In this document: positions 43,498 to 52,132 of the stretch, piece after piece
Layout: each line of letters starts with the position of its first letter
Position numbering within the stretch: position 1 is the stretch's first letter
From: an uncultured Paracoccaceae bacterium
GTDB lineage: Bacteria > Pseudomonadota > Alphaproteobacteria > Rhodobacterales > Rhodobacteraceae
Direction of reading: 5' to 3'
Length of the DNA stretch: 64,000 nt
Assembly: GCA_947495795.1 (NCBI GenBank)
Contig: CANMAI010000004.1
Span: 248,001 to 312,000 of the forward strand
Position numbers and translations under genes: made by a program
Notes under the pieces: model-generated
Told to the model about the DNA's origin: nothing
What the model saw: only the letters and a program-made list of their open reading frames with translations
The model's database searches: none

Positions 43498-44085
43498 ATG
43501 ATCCGCGCTTCTCTAGCAGCCGCCACAGGCCTAATGGCCCTAGCTCTCACAACACCTGCTGCCCATGCCGCAGATTGCGCAGTTTCCAACGCTGATCCGT
43601 TCGAGCTCAGCGAAACAGAAGTTGTGGAGCTTTATGCCTGCATGGAAGCCAAGATGCTGGAAGGCTACACTAAGGAAGGCGATGCCGTTGCCGCAGAGTA
43701 CCGCACATGGGCGGCCACAGCCACACGCCCCGCCGTTGCCGGTGCGCATGGCGAGCGGTTCCTCAACACCTTCGCCAACGATATCGCCGCCGAACAGTAT
43801 ACGAAGTTCGAGGAAGAAGGCGTCGTGATGCCAGTGGGCTCCGTGCTGGCCAAGGAAAGCATCAAGATCACAAAGAAAGCCGCCGTTCGTGTCGGCCCGC
43901 TCTTTATCATGACGAAGGCCGCAGCCGGCACGGCACCGGAAACATCCGACTGGGTCTATTCCGGTGTTCAGCCCAACGGCAAGCCGATGAAATTCAAGCA
44001 AAGCTTTTGCCACGATTGCCACGCGGCTTGGGAAGATCAGGACAGCCTCGCCTATCCGCTGGAAGAGGTGCGCATCTCCAACTGA
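43498..44085 (+). CDS. Exported cytochrome P460-like c-type heme protein
   Basis: A 195-residue protein with signal peptide (LAAATGLMALALTTPAAHA) and a single c-type heme site FCHDCHAAW near the C-terminus, plus the P460-like layout (EYRTWAATATRP, AHGERFLNTFAND, DWVYSGVQPNGKP). Members oxidise hydroxylamine or have other roles in the periplasm. Start at 43498 (MIRASLAAATG) is chosen by the signal peptide and AAGGAC. A strong terminator follows at 44108-44144. Confidence 0.85.
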   Translation: MIRASLAAATGLMALALTTPAAHAADCAVSNADPFELSETEVVELYACMEAKMLEGYTKEGDAVAAEYRTWAATATRPAVAGAHGERFLNTFANDIAAEQYTKFEEEGVVMPVGSVLAKESIKITKKAAVRVGPLFIMTKAAAGTAPETSDWVYSGVQPNGKPMKFKQSFCHDCHAAWEDQDSLAYPLEEVRISN

Positions 44086-44107
44086 TCCCTTTCGGGGTAT
44101 GCAAACC

Positions 44108-44144
44108 GGGCCGGCCGCATTGAAACGCGCGCCGGCCCTTTTTT
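44108..44144 (+). terminator. Intrinsic terminator after the cytochrome gene
   Basis: GGGCCGGC and GCCGGCCC form an eight-bp stem with a 15-base loop followed by TTTTTT. This is a classic rho-independent terminator 22 bases after the stop. Confidence 0.88.
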
Positions 44145-44208
44145 CAGCAAGAACCGGGTGGTATTTTTCTACAGAAGTCCCAGTATCAGCGCAAAATTCG
44201 GATGGACA

Positions 44209-44760
44209 ATGCGCCCGGGAAGCTTCGACCCTCAGCCAACCCTGAACAAGGGGAACCTCACCCTGCGGCCTCTGGCAGAGGGTGACCGGGAAGGGCTTTA
44301 TGCCGCCGCGAAGGATCCTGAAATCTGGGCCGGACACCCCGCCAGCAACCGGCATGAACGCGCGGTATTCGATCCCTATTTCGACAAGCTTCTAGGCAGC
44401 GGAACGACCCTCGCGATCCTGGAGGGCTCCGAAATCATCGGATGCTCCAGATACTACAACGCGCCCGACACACCGGACACCATCTCCATCGGCTTCACCT
44501 TCCTTCATCGCAGCCATTGGGGTGGTGCGAAGAATTTTGAGGTCAAGCGGCTTATGCTCGATCACGCCTTCGCGCATGGGGACGCGGTTCTTTTCCACAT
44601 CGCCCCCGCCAATATCCGGTCACAGAAGGCGACGGCGAAACTTGGGGCCGTCCACGCCTATGACGCGCCCCTTGATCTCTCGGACGGGCCGATGCCCTGC
44701 ATGTGCTTCCGCCTCACGAAATCCGCCTGGGTCACTGCCTCCGAAACGCGCAACGGCTGA
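44209..44760 (+). CDS. GNAT family N-acetyltransferase
   Basis: A 183-residue RimJ/RimL-like acetyltransferase: LTLRPLAEGDREGLYAAAKD, IIGCSRYYN, FLHRSHWGGAKNFEVKRLML and NIRSQKATAKLGA (the Asn-Ser-helix signature of the GNAT_3 group). The start is placed at 44209 (MRPGSFDPQPT). A GTG at 44158 would extend it 17 residues with no homology and would begin immediately after the upstream terminator. The acceptor is unknown. Confidence 0.85.
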   Translation: MRPGSFDPQPTLNKGNLTLRPLAEGDREGLYAAAKDPEIWAGHPASNRHERAVFDPYFDKLLGSGTTLAILEGSEIIGCSRYYNAPDTPDTISIGFTFLHRSHWGGAKNFEVKRLMLDHAFAHGDAVLFHIAPANIRSQKATAKLGAVHAYDAPLDLSDGPMPCMCFRLTKSAWVTASETRNG

Positions 44761-44847
44761 TCCGCGGCGGTCAGGGGCCATATTCCTCTTGCCCCACCCG
44801 CAGCACTCCCTCAGTCTCTTGCCCAGCCAAACAACAGGGGTAGAAAA

Positions 44848-45633
44848 ATGATCAGATCAATCCTCACCGCCACAGCGATTCTTGGTGCAACAGCCCTCCA
44901 AGCGGCCGACCTGCCGGATCTCGGGGGGCAGGAGGTTGTCGTCGTCACCGAAAACGCATACCCGCCGCTTCAGTTCGTCGATCCGAAAACCGGGGACGCG
45001 ATTGGCTGGGAATATGATGCGATGGAGGAGATTGCGAAGCGTCTCAATTTCACGCTGGTCATTGAGAACTCCAGCTGGGACGCGATGATCCCCGCCGTCT
45101 CCGAGGGTCAGTACGACGTCGGTATGACAGGCATCACCATCCGCGATGACCGCAAGGAGAAGGTCGATTTCTCCGATCCCTACATGCGCTCCGAAATGTT
45201 CATGCTGGTCCGCTCAGCCGAGGACCGCTTTATAGATGGCGCAAGCTTCGCGGCGATGGAGGATGGCCTCGTCGGCGCGCAACCCGGCACGACGCCGTTT
45301 TATGTGGCCGTCTACAACATGCTCGACGGCAACGAGGCCAACCCGCGCATCAAGCTATTTGAGACATTCGGCGCCAGCGTCCAAGCCCTCCGCGCAGGCG
45401 ATGTCGATGTCGTGCTGACAGACGGCACCGCCGGGCAGGGCTATGTCACCGCCAACCCGGACACGTTCAAACTGACGGGCGAGGCGATGGGGACGGAAGA
45501 TTTCGGCTTCATCTTCCCCAAGGGCTCCGATCTTGTCGCCCCCATCAACGCCGCCATCGCCTCCATGAAGGAAGACGGCACGATCGACGCGCTCAACACC
45601 AAGTGGTTCCTCGACTACAAGCTTGGCGGCTGA
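44848..45633 (+). CDS. Amino-acid ABC transporter substrate-binding protein
   Basis: A 261-residue periplasmic binding protein with signal peptide (cleavage after LQA) and type-3 signature: [54 protein letters not shown] and FLDYKLGG at the end. It captures a polar or basic amino acid. Next gene is its permease, nine bases downstream. There is no ATPase gene adjacent. Confidence 0.93.
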   Translation: MIRSILTATAILGATALQAADLPDLGGQEVVVVTENAYPPLQFVDPKTGDAIGWEYDAMEEIAKRLNFTLVIENSSWDAMIPAVSEGQYDVGMTGITIRDDRKEKVDFSDPYMRSEMFMLVRSAEDRFIDGASFAAMEDGLVGAQPGTTPFYVAVYNMLDGNEANPRIKLFETFGASVQALRAGDVDVVLTDGTAGQGYVTANPDTFKLTGEAMGTEDFGFIFPKGSDLVAPINAAIASMKEDGTIDALNTKWFLDYKLGG

Positions 45634-45642
45634 TCACGCCCC

Positions 45643-46440
45643 GTGAAAGCACAGCATAAAGACTTCCCGTGGTGGCTGGTGGCGACACTGGCCATCGGGG
45701 CCTATCTCGCATGGCGCGTGGCGACGGACGACATCTACACCGAAGTTATCGCCATCCTCGCCAAAGGCATCACCGTCACGATCTTCGTCACCTGCGTGGC
45801 CTTCGCCGCCGCATCTGCCCTCGGCCTTCTGCTCGCATTGGCGGTGCTTTCCCGCTTCATGATCCTGCGCCAGACCGCACGTTTCTACATAGAGATCATG
45901 CGGGGCATCCCCATCCTCGTGCTTCTCTTCTACATAGCCTTTGTCGGTGCACCCGCCCTCGTCATCGCCCTCAACGCCATCCTCGAACCTCTTGGCATTG
46001 AGCCATTGCGCACCCGCGACATCTCCCTGATGTGGCGCGCCATCCTCGCCCTCACACTCGCCTACGCCGCGTTTATTGCAGAGGTCTTCCGCGCAGGCCT
46101 CCAATCTGTGGATCCAGGCCAGATAGAGGCCGCCGAAGCCCTCGGCCTATCCCGGTGGCAGCGCTTCCGCCAAATCGTCTTTCCGCAGGCGATCCGTACA
46201 ATCCTGCCCCCGCTCGGCAATGATTTCATCGCCCTGATCAAGGATAGCGCCCTCGTCTCCGTCCTTGGCGTGGCCGACATAACCCAGCTCGGCAAAATCT
46301 ACGCCGCGGGCTCATTTCGGTTTTTCGAGACGTATAACATCGTCGCCTACATCTACCTCATCCTCACGCTCAGTTTGTCCCTCGCCCTTCGCGGGCTGGA
46401 GCGGAAGCTGCGCTCAAAGACCGAAAGCAAAGCGCACTGA
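45643..46440 (+). CDS. Amino-acid ABC transporter permease
   Basis: A 265-residue HisM/HisQ-type permease with helices across the length and the EAA signature EAAEALGLSRWQRFRQIVFPQAIRTILPP, which contacts the ATPase. GTG start at 45643. Only one permease gene is present, so a homodimer or a partner encoded elsewhere is needed, and the required ATP-binding protein is not in the window. Confidence 0.93.
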   Translation: MKAQHKDFPWWLVATLAIGAYLAWRVATDDIYTEVIAILAKGITVTIFVTCVAFAAASALGLLLALAVLSRFMILRQTARFYIEIMRGIPILVLLFYIAFVGAPALVIALNAILEPLGIEPLRTRDISLMWRAILALTLAYAAFIAEVFRAGLQSVDPGQIEAAEALGLSRWQRFRQIVFPQAIRTILPPLGNDFIALIKDSALVSVLGVADITQLGKIYAAGSFRFFETYNIVAYIYLILTLSLSLALRGLERKLRSKTESKAH

Positions 46441-46492
46441 AGCGGCGTCCATCACGAAATCAATGATTTGATCCAGGTATTGAGTTTCGCCC

Positions 46493-46595
46493 TAAAGCGT
46501 TTCGTCTTTAACCTGAAACATCACGTATCACCTAACGCGTTGAAATCTTTGGCTTCAGACAGCGATAGGAGATTCAAGTATAAAGCGAAACGCTT
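46493..46595. repeat. Dispersed ~100-bp palindromic intergenic repeat, copy B
   Basis: Bounded by a perfect 10-bp inverted repeat AAGCGTTTCG (46495-46504) and CGAAACGCTT (46586-46595), with inner TATCACCTAACGC and GCGATAGGAGATT arms and the block order of copy A at 30059-30165. Its last base is shared with the stop codon of the SDR gene. It sits between convergent genes, like copy A. Confidence 0.8.
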
Positions 46596-47419
46596 CATGG
46601 CTCCACATTCGCGAATAGCGTGACAGGCGTGGCAACACTCATCCCACCATCCAGCGGCAGAATAGCCCCTGAAACGTAAGAGCCGCCGCGCGAGGTCAGG
46701 AACAATACCGTGCCTGCGATATCCTCCGCCGTGCCGATCCGGCGCAGCGGCACATTTCTGGCTACCTGCTCCGCACCCTTCGCCGTGCCCGTCGCAAAGG
46801 CCGTCATCTTGCTGGGAAAAGGCCCCGGCGCCAACGCATTGGCCGTAATATGATCCGCCGCGAACTCCGCTGCAAAAACCTTCGTCATGTGATGTACCGC
46901 CGCCTTGGACATCGTGTAGGAATACGCACCCTCAGCCACCGGCACCGTACCCATCACCGATCCGATATTCAGGATCCGCGCGGGATCCTCCGCCTTGGCG
47001 GCCGCCTTCAGAAGCGGCATCAATGTCCGGGTCAGCGTAAAGAGCCCCGCGACATTCACATTGAACACTCGCTCCCACTGCCTGTGCGGGAAGCTCTCAA
47101 AGGGCTCCCCCCAGGAAATCCCAGCATTGTTCACCAGGATATCCAGATGTTCCGTGCGCGTGGATACAGCACTTGCCAATGCTGCAATCGCTTCTTCCGA
47201 ACCGACATCGCCGCCAAATCCCTCCGCAAGACCTGGCAGCCCCAATGCGTTGATCTCCTCGGCCGAGGCAGCACAAGCCTCGGCCTTCCGCGAGGCGATC
47301 ATCACATGCGCACCGCCCATCACAAGCGCCTCGGCCACCATTCGTCCGATACCCGTCGCCCCACCTGTTACCAGCGCCACTTTGCCCGTCACGCTGAACA
47401 GCTGCTCCAGTTCCCGCAT
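46595..47419 (-). CDS. SDR family oxidoreductase
   Basis: A 274-residue short-chain dehydrogenase. The cofactor loop TGGATGIG is at 18-25, NNAG at 97-100, and the catalytic Ser154, Tyr168 and Lys172 (IGSVMG, YSYTMSK) are intact. The residue after the second beta strand (ASRKAEA) suggests NADP(H) preference. It ends with DGGMSVATPVT. Substrate not assignable; gluconate 5-dehydrogenase-like or 3-oxoacyl-ACP-like are possible. Confidence 0.92.
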   Translation of the reverse strand: MRELEQLFSVTGKVALVTGGATGIGRMVAEALVMGGAHVMIASRKAEACAASAEEINALGLPGLAEGFGGDVGSEEAIAALASAVSTRTEHLDILVNNAGISWGEPFESFPHRQWERVFNVNVAGLFTLTRTLMPLLKAAAKAEDPARILNIGSVMGTVPVAEGAYSYTMSKAAVHHMTKVFAAEFAADHITANALAPGPFPSKMTAFATGTAKGAEQVARNVPLRRIGTAEDIAGTVLFLTSRGGSYVSGAILPLDGGMSVATPVTLFANVEP

Positions 47420-47516
47420 CTCAAATCCCTCCCTCTTCTCCTACCAAGGTCTAAGGCAAAAGCGCCCTAAATCTGCCACAGTTGCGCCAGAAAGTCCGGC
47501 AGGAACAGGTGACCAA

Positions 47517-47780
47517 ATGTTGTTTTTTCTGAGTATCATAGCCGGGGGGATCGGGGCCAGCGCAGCAGCGGGCCTTTTGCCCCGTGTGGCCTATGATGGT
47601 ATTGCAAACATCGCCCTCGGCCTCTTCGCAGGCACGGTTGTGTGGGTGATGAGTGTCGGTATCATCACCACATCCGATGAGTTGACGATCCTCCTTCTCA
47701 CGCTCGGTTTCAGCGCCTCAAGCGGCGCGCTTCTCAGCATAGCAGTTGGCTTTCTGTCACGCTTTTTTGGCTGGAAATAG
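47517..47780 (+). CDS. Small membrane protein
   Basis: An 87-residue protein with three hydrophobic stretches at about 1-20, 28-53 and 58-80 (MLFFLSIIAGGIGASAAAGL, LGLFAGTVVWVMSVGI, LLLTLGFSASSGALLSIAVG). GGAACAGGTGA lies ahead of the ATG. It shares the reading frame of a longer open frame that is antisense to the SDR gene, so the start is set at the first ATG outside that gene. Not recognised. Confidence 0.6.
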   Translation: MLFFLSIIAGGIGASAAAGLLPRVAYDGIANIALGLFAGTVVWVMSVGIITTSDELTILLLTLGFSASSGALLSIAVGFLSRFFGWK

Positions 47781-47838
47781 AACTTGTATGATCAATTCCG
47801 ACAAAAACCGTCACCTTTAACTTGCACAAATCGGGCTG

Positions 47839-48408
47839 ATGCAGGCTAGTAAATCCATGCAGCTCACCGCACGTGAAAAAATGGCTCAAGGCCTCTGGTA
47901 TTCCTGTATGGAGCCGGATCTCGTGGCCTTGCGCAAAACAGCACGTTCCGCTGTCTACGCACACAACACCACGCATCCCGATGCGCGTGGCAATATAGCG
48001 CCAAAACTGGCGCAGCTCCTCGGCAAGGCGCACCCTTCCGTATTGATCGAAGGGCAATTCCACTGTGCGTATGGCTTCAACCTCTTTCTTGAGGAAGATG
48101 TGTATATCAACGCAGGCAGCACCATTCTGGATACGGCACCCGTGCATATCGGCAAGGGCACCATGCTCGGCCCCGGCGTGCATATCTACTGCGCCGAACA
48201 CCACAAGAACCCGCCGGAGCGGGCGCTCGGACTGGAAAAAGCAATGCCTGTCACGCTCGGGCAGAATGTCTGGATCGGCGGCCGCGCTATCATCCTCGCG
48301 GGTGTGACCGTGGGCGACAACGCAATCGTCGCCGCAGGCTCCACCGTCACCCGGGACGTGCCGGAAGGCTGCACCGTCATGGGCAACCCCGCCCGACTGA
48401 CACCCTGA
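47839..48408 (+). CDS. Maltose/galactoside O-acetyltransferase family protein
   Basis: A 189-residue left-handed beta-helix acetyltransferase (MAT/GAT type) with the Mac domain (ARGNIAPKLAQLLGKAHPS) and hexapeptide repeats (GAGTMLGPGVHIYCAEH-like segment, IGGRAIILAGVTVGDNAIV). It would acetylate a sugar or related polyol with acetyl-CoA. Start at 47839, or possibly at the ATG six codons later. The catalytic His is in CAEHHKNP. Confidence 0.9.
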   Translation: MQASKSMQLTAREKMAQGLWYSCMEPDLVALRKTARSAVYAHNTTHPDARGNIAPKLAQLLGKAHPSVLIEGQFHCAYGFNLFLEEDVYINAGSTILDTAPVHIGKGTMLGPGVHIYCAEHHKNPPERALGLEKAMPVTLGQNVWIGGRAIILAGVTVGDNAIVAAGSTVTRDVPEGCTVMGNPARLTP

Positions 48409-48829
48409 CGCGTCGCGATATCCGCCCCAAGCCATCGCCTGTCGCGTTCAGGGTAAGGCCATGGCGGTGCAAGGTCAGGAGATTTCGGTCGGAACGGGTC
48501 AGCTCTGAAGCACCACATAACTCAGACCCCCAACCAGTCCTCTGACCCGCACAGACTAAAGATGAAGCCGCCGTGCATCGCCAGACCATCCCCACGGGCT
48601 GGCGACTTGGCTGCCACCGATGCGTCCGTCCCAGGGAAGATGTGCTTGGCGGCCAAGATCCGGAGTGAGCCCCTAGTTACACGTGTAGCGCGATGGACGA
48701 AAGTCTGCTGTTGAGCTATTGCGCGCTTACCCGCCAGAGGTTGTAAATCAACCCGGCAACCGTTCGAAGTATCATCTTGTGGTGGGGCGGGAACATGGTG
48801 GTAGCATGAAACGACTCATCGCTGCGATT
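48409..48829. other. Intergenic region with no supported gene
   Basis: These 421 bases carry no gene I can support. The composition is mixed, with a lower-GC part from about 48680 on. It may be the decayed edge of the small accessory segment that holds the two unknown genes at 48830-49420. No insertion sequence ends or direct repeats were found. Confidence 0.5.
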
Positions 48830-49186
48830 TCACCTCAGCATAAAAACACAGTCATCCATGCTGAAATTGAACTGCGTCACAACAGGGCGAATCTCGGAGG
48901 TATAGGTCGGGCGGAATTCAAAGCGACCATTTGAAACATCAAAGGCGTATTCCACAAACTCCCCACCTTTGCCTGCCCATTCCTTAGAGTTCAAGCCTCG
49001 TGAATTATACAGCACCTTGCCAGTGACGGGATTACCGTCCCCCCGAAAGTCAACTACGAGGCTCTGAAATTCCGTTTGGCACACTACGAAAGCTCTGGGT
49101 CCCAGCTCAATGGTGTCGGCGTCGATTTCTTGGGACTTTACTTCGATTGGTGACGCCAGCAGAAGTAGGCAGAGCAGAAGTTTCAT
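48830..49186 (-). CDS. Hypothetical exported protein
   Basis: A 118-residue protein with signal peptide (MKLLLCLLLLASPIEVKS) and two cysteines (VVCQTEF, MDDCVFM). It has no recognised motif. The ATG is 7 bases from the previous gene's stop, so it is the second gene of a two-gene unit with 49193. Base composition is lower in GC than its neighbours, which hints at transfer. Function unknown. Confidence 0.6.
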   Translation of the reverse strand: MKLLLCLLLLASPIEVKSQEIDADTIELGPRAFVVCQTEFQSLVVDFRGDGNPVTGKVLYNSRGLNSKEWAGKGGEFVEYAFDVSNGRFEFRPTYTSEIRPVVTQFNFSMDDCVFMLR

Positions 49187-49192
49187 TCTTTG

Positions 49193-49420
49193 TTAAACCG
49201 ATTTGGCCTTTACCACAGCAGCATGTCCTTTGTTCAGCACTTCGTGCTGTCGTCGCCCGACACCTGCAGCCTCGACAGATAGGTAGTCGCCAGAGACACG
49301 CTTGTCCTCTGTCTGGCAAAACACGTAGTAAACCTCAGCCCTGACTTCTGTACCGATGACAACGGGATCGCCGTCACTGTCCGGCACTTCGGAAATTCTC
49401 TCAAAATCATCGTTTTCCAT
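49193..49420 (-). CDS. Hypothetical small protein
   Basis: A 75-residue acidic protein (MENDDFERISEVPDSDGDPV at the start, AEVYYVFCQTED in the middle). AAAGGAG stands before the ATG, a strong ribosome site. It belongs to a two-gene unit with the exported protein downstream. The CQTE sequence occurs in both (FCQTED and VCQTEF), perhaps by chance. Not recognised. Confidence 0.6.
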   Translation of the reverse strand: MENDDFERISEVPDSDGDPVVIGTEVRAEVYYVFCQTEDKRVSGDYLSVEAAGVGRRQHEVLNKGHAAVVKAKSV

Positions 49421-49704
49421 CGAATACTCCTTTCAACAAAATAAATTTAACCTATTTCTCCGAATACCCAAAGCTTCCAATACTTCACGTCAGCGGGCAA
49501 CCCTTCTTCAACGGTACCCTCGGTGTGCTCCTTATAGCCGAGGCAGAGACGCTGCAAATCGTATCAAATCTCTATCTTAAAAGAATCATAGTGCTCTATA
49601 AGGCTGACATTTACAACTAGGATACGGAAGCCCGCAAAGTCCGCTTAGCGCACCAACCGTCAGCAACATGACCCCGTCGGGTCAAGCGTTCCCGGTGTCT
49701 GACA

Positions 49705-50349
49705 TCAGTCGGAAACCCGCAGCGCTTCATAGGATACCATCACATGCGCCCGGTAGGCGGGCCGGTCAGCAAGGCGCGCATAATAGGTGTTCAGATGCGG
49801 CAGATCGGGCCGAGCGATGTCCATGTCGAAATAGCGGTAAAGGCAATGGCCGAACTGGATATCTGCCAGTGTCAGCGCCTCCCCCACCAAAAAGGGATGC
49901 TCCGCCAGACGTGACTCCGCGATCTGCAGATTGACGCTCAACGCATCAAGAGCCGCGGCAATCGCGGTCGGATCCTGCCGCGACGGTGCCGTGCGCACCA
50001 CGCGCCAGAACACGGGTGCGGTGAACTTCATCGCCACATTGATCTTGGCCCATTCGGCCCAGCGGTCCACATCCGCGCGGGCGAAAGGATCGGCGGGCCA
50101 GAACGTCTCCGGCCCGTAGGCTCCGGCCAGATACCGAAGGATCGCCCCGCTTTCCCAAAGCGGCGGGCCGTCTCCGTCCATCAATGTCGGAACCGTGCCA
50201 TTGGGGTTCATCGCGCGGTACTCTGCCGTGTCCACAACACCGAACCGATGCCCCGCATCAATCCGCTCCACCTCCAGCCCAAGCTCTGCTAGGCACCACA
50301 TCACCGCCTGCACGTTGGAGCTGTCCGTCCGTCCCCAAACCCTGATCAT
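49705..50349 (-). CDS. Glutathione S-transferase family protein
   Basis: A 214-residue GST with thioredoxin-like N-domain (MIRVWGRTDSSNVQAVMW; the catalytic residue is probably Ser in DSSNVQ), PNGTVPTLMDGDGPPLWESG for glutathione binding (Glu-Ser pair), and all-alpha C-domain with LTLADIQFG. It conjugates or reduces electrophiles in the cytoplasm. AAGGGGG lies ahead of the ATG at 50349. Unrelated to the hydroquinone reductase at 2619. Confidence 0.92.
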   Translation of the reverse strand: MIRVWGRTDSSNVQAVMWCLAELGLEVERIDAGHRFGVVDTAEYRAMNPNGTVPTLMDGDGPPLWESGAILRYLAGAYGPETFWPADPFARADVDRWAEWAKINVAMKFTAPVFWRVVRTAPSRQDPTAIAAALDALSVNLQIAESRLAEHPFLVGEALTLADIQFGHCLYRYFDMDIARPDLPHLNTYYARLADRPAYRAHVMVSYEALRVSD

Positions 50350-50425
50350 CGCATCCCCCTTTTGCACCAGCATCGGGCGAAATCACCCCTTATGCAGCGC
50401 CAGATGCGACAAGCATATCATGCCA

Positions 50426-50455
50426 AAAGGCCCGCGGGTTTCCCTGCGGGCCTTT
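50426..50455 (-). terminator. Intrinsic terminator after rtcB
   Basis: Arms AAAGGCCCGC and GCGGGCCTTT (10 bp perfect) with a 10-base loop lie directly after the rtcB stop. Read on the minus strand, the stem ends in TTTT, as required for a rho-independent terminator of rtcB. Confidence 0.82.
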
Positions 50456-50457
50456 CC

Positions 50458-51867
50458 TCAGCGGCGCTGCCGCCCCTTGCGGGTCTTCCATGGCGGCGGA
50501 ATATCCCCCGCCATCATGCAGCCATAGGGATCGATGTAATCCTCGATCTCGGCCAGACCGTAGGACTTGATCTGATCCACGACCGCATCCGCGCGCTTGT
50601 AGCTCGACGGCAGTTCGGACGCATCGATCGGCCCCGCCGGAAAGCGGATATCCAGCCCCTCCGTCTCCGCCTTCAGCAAGGCCTCCGGCGTCGTCCCCGC
50701 CATCCGGCGCTTGTGCTCCGAGCGGGAGAAGTTGCGCCCCGCCCCATGCGGCGCGAAGCCGAGCGCATGGTCCGCATCCGCCCCCTTCACCACCAGCACC
50801 GGCTCCGCCATGTTCAGCGGGATCAGCGTCAGGCCCGTGGCATCGGAGGCATACCCGTCCCAGGCAGGCGTCGCCCCCTTGCCATGCAGGTAGAGATCAC
50901 CCCGCTTGAACACGAAGTTATGCTCATTCCAGAACCGGTCCCCGACATTGGCGCGGGCCGCCTCCACGGTCGCCTGATGGATGGCATTGTGGTTGGCCTT
51001 CGTCCATTTGCGGATCAGCTGCAAAGCCTCCCAATAGGCCACACCCTCCTCGCTGTCGGCCGGGATCCACGCGTTCTGCTTCAGCGTCGCGCGGGACAGT
51101 TCGCGGCGATATTTCTCCGCCACCTCCATCCCGAACTTGTAAAGCAGCGCGCCCGGCCCGCGAGAGCCGTGATGCGTCACGATCGCCGTGCGCCCCGTCT
51201 TGCGCGACCGCCCGACGAACAGGAAATGGTTCCCGTCGCCCTGCGTACCCATATGCTCCTGCGCCATCCGCAGGATCTTGGGGTTGTTCAGGAAACGGTT
51301 CTCGCGGAACGCATCCAGCAGCTTCAGCGACGTGGTAAACCGCTTGCCCTGCGGCCGCCCGCCCGGGCCAAAATGGGTCACCCCTTCGGCGGCATCCAGA
51401 ACGGCCTTCGGGTCCGCAGCGCCAAGATCCGTGATCATGACGGAACAGCAGATATCGGCCGAATGCATCCCCGGATGGATCGCATTGCGCGCCGCCGCAA
51501 CGCCACCCACCGGGATCGTGCCCACAGGCCCAGCCGGGCAGGCATCGGGCATGATCACGCCCGCCTCCAGCGTCGGCGTCCGCATCAGCACGCGCATCGT
51601 CTCGCGCACCTTCTCGACATTGTCCCGCTCATCCTCGTCAGCGGCATCGATATTGCTCTCGAACGCCACACCGCTCTGCAAATCCATCTGAGGCGGCAGC
51701 GGCACGATCTCGCCCTTCAGCATGTCCTGAATGGCGTCGAGGTCATGCCCCTCCGCCCGAGCGGCATTCGCCTGCGCCAGAAGTGCCGGAAAGGCCTCGC
51801 CGGGCCGATGCCCCCACTGGATCAAATGCGTGCCTGTCACCGGCTCCAACTGCATATCGTTCGTCAT
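50458..51867 (-). CDS. rtcB: RtcB family RNA-splicing ligase
   Basis: A 469-residue RtcB. Metal- and nucleotide-site motifs are visible: DICCSVM at 138-144 (Cys141 is the expected Mn ligand), QGDGNHFLFVG, VTHHGSRGPG, NEHNFV, HGKGATPAW and PHGAGRNFSR with its guanylylated-site context. RtcB joins 2',3'-cyclic phosphate or 3'-phosphate RNA ends to 5'-OH with GTP. The usual DIGCG is changed to DICCS here. The start at 51867 (MTNDMQLEP) has GGAG upstream. It is divergent from rtcR. No rtcA cyclase gene is present. Confidence 0.93.
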   Translation of the reverse strand: MTNDMQLEPVTGTHLIQWGHRPGEAFPALLAQANAARAEGHDLDAIQDMLKGEIVPLPPQMDLQSGVAFESNIDAADEDERDNVEKVRETMRVLMRTPTLEAGVIMPDACPAGPVGTIPVGGVAAARNAIHPGMHSADICCSVMITDLGAADPKAVLDAAEGVTHFGPGGRPQGKRFTTSLKLLDAFRENRFLNNPKILRMAQEHMGTQGDGNHFLFVGRSRKTGRTAIVTHHGSRGPGALLYKFGMEVAEKYRRELSRATLKQNAWIPADSEEGVAYWEALQLIRKWTKANHNAIHQATVEAARANVGDRFWNEHNFVFKRGDLYLHGKGATPAWDGYASDATGLTLIPLNMAEPVLVVKGADADHALGFAPHGAGRNFSRSEHKRRMAGTTPEALLKAETEGLDIRFPAGPIDASELPSSYKRADAVVDQIKSYGLAEIEDYIDPYGCMMAGDIPPPWKTRKGRQRR

Positions 51868-52132
51868 CGTCGTTACTCCAACATCGTAAGCAAAGGCCGG
51901 GGGCCTGCCTGTCACAACCCCCCGGCCCATCCTCGCAAACACGGATTTGTTTGCCTCTTTCCTGACTTTCGTTGCTTACAAGCAGTGTTTTGCCTCACCA
52001 TCATCGCAGACCCGAGAAAAATCTGAGCCTTCGCCAAGACATTGATTTCATTGAACTAAAGTCGCTTTCGCGCCTGAGCACTTCCAACTATCATATCCAA
52101 GCAGATAGTAAATAATCCAAAAAGATAAACAC

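Noticed and set aside
51982-51994. Sigma-54-like GG...GC pair in the rtcB upstream region (minus strand)
   Set aside because: The GG and GC are separated by nine bases instead of the required ten, and the flanking bases fit poorly, so it is not a convincing -24/-12 promoter.
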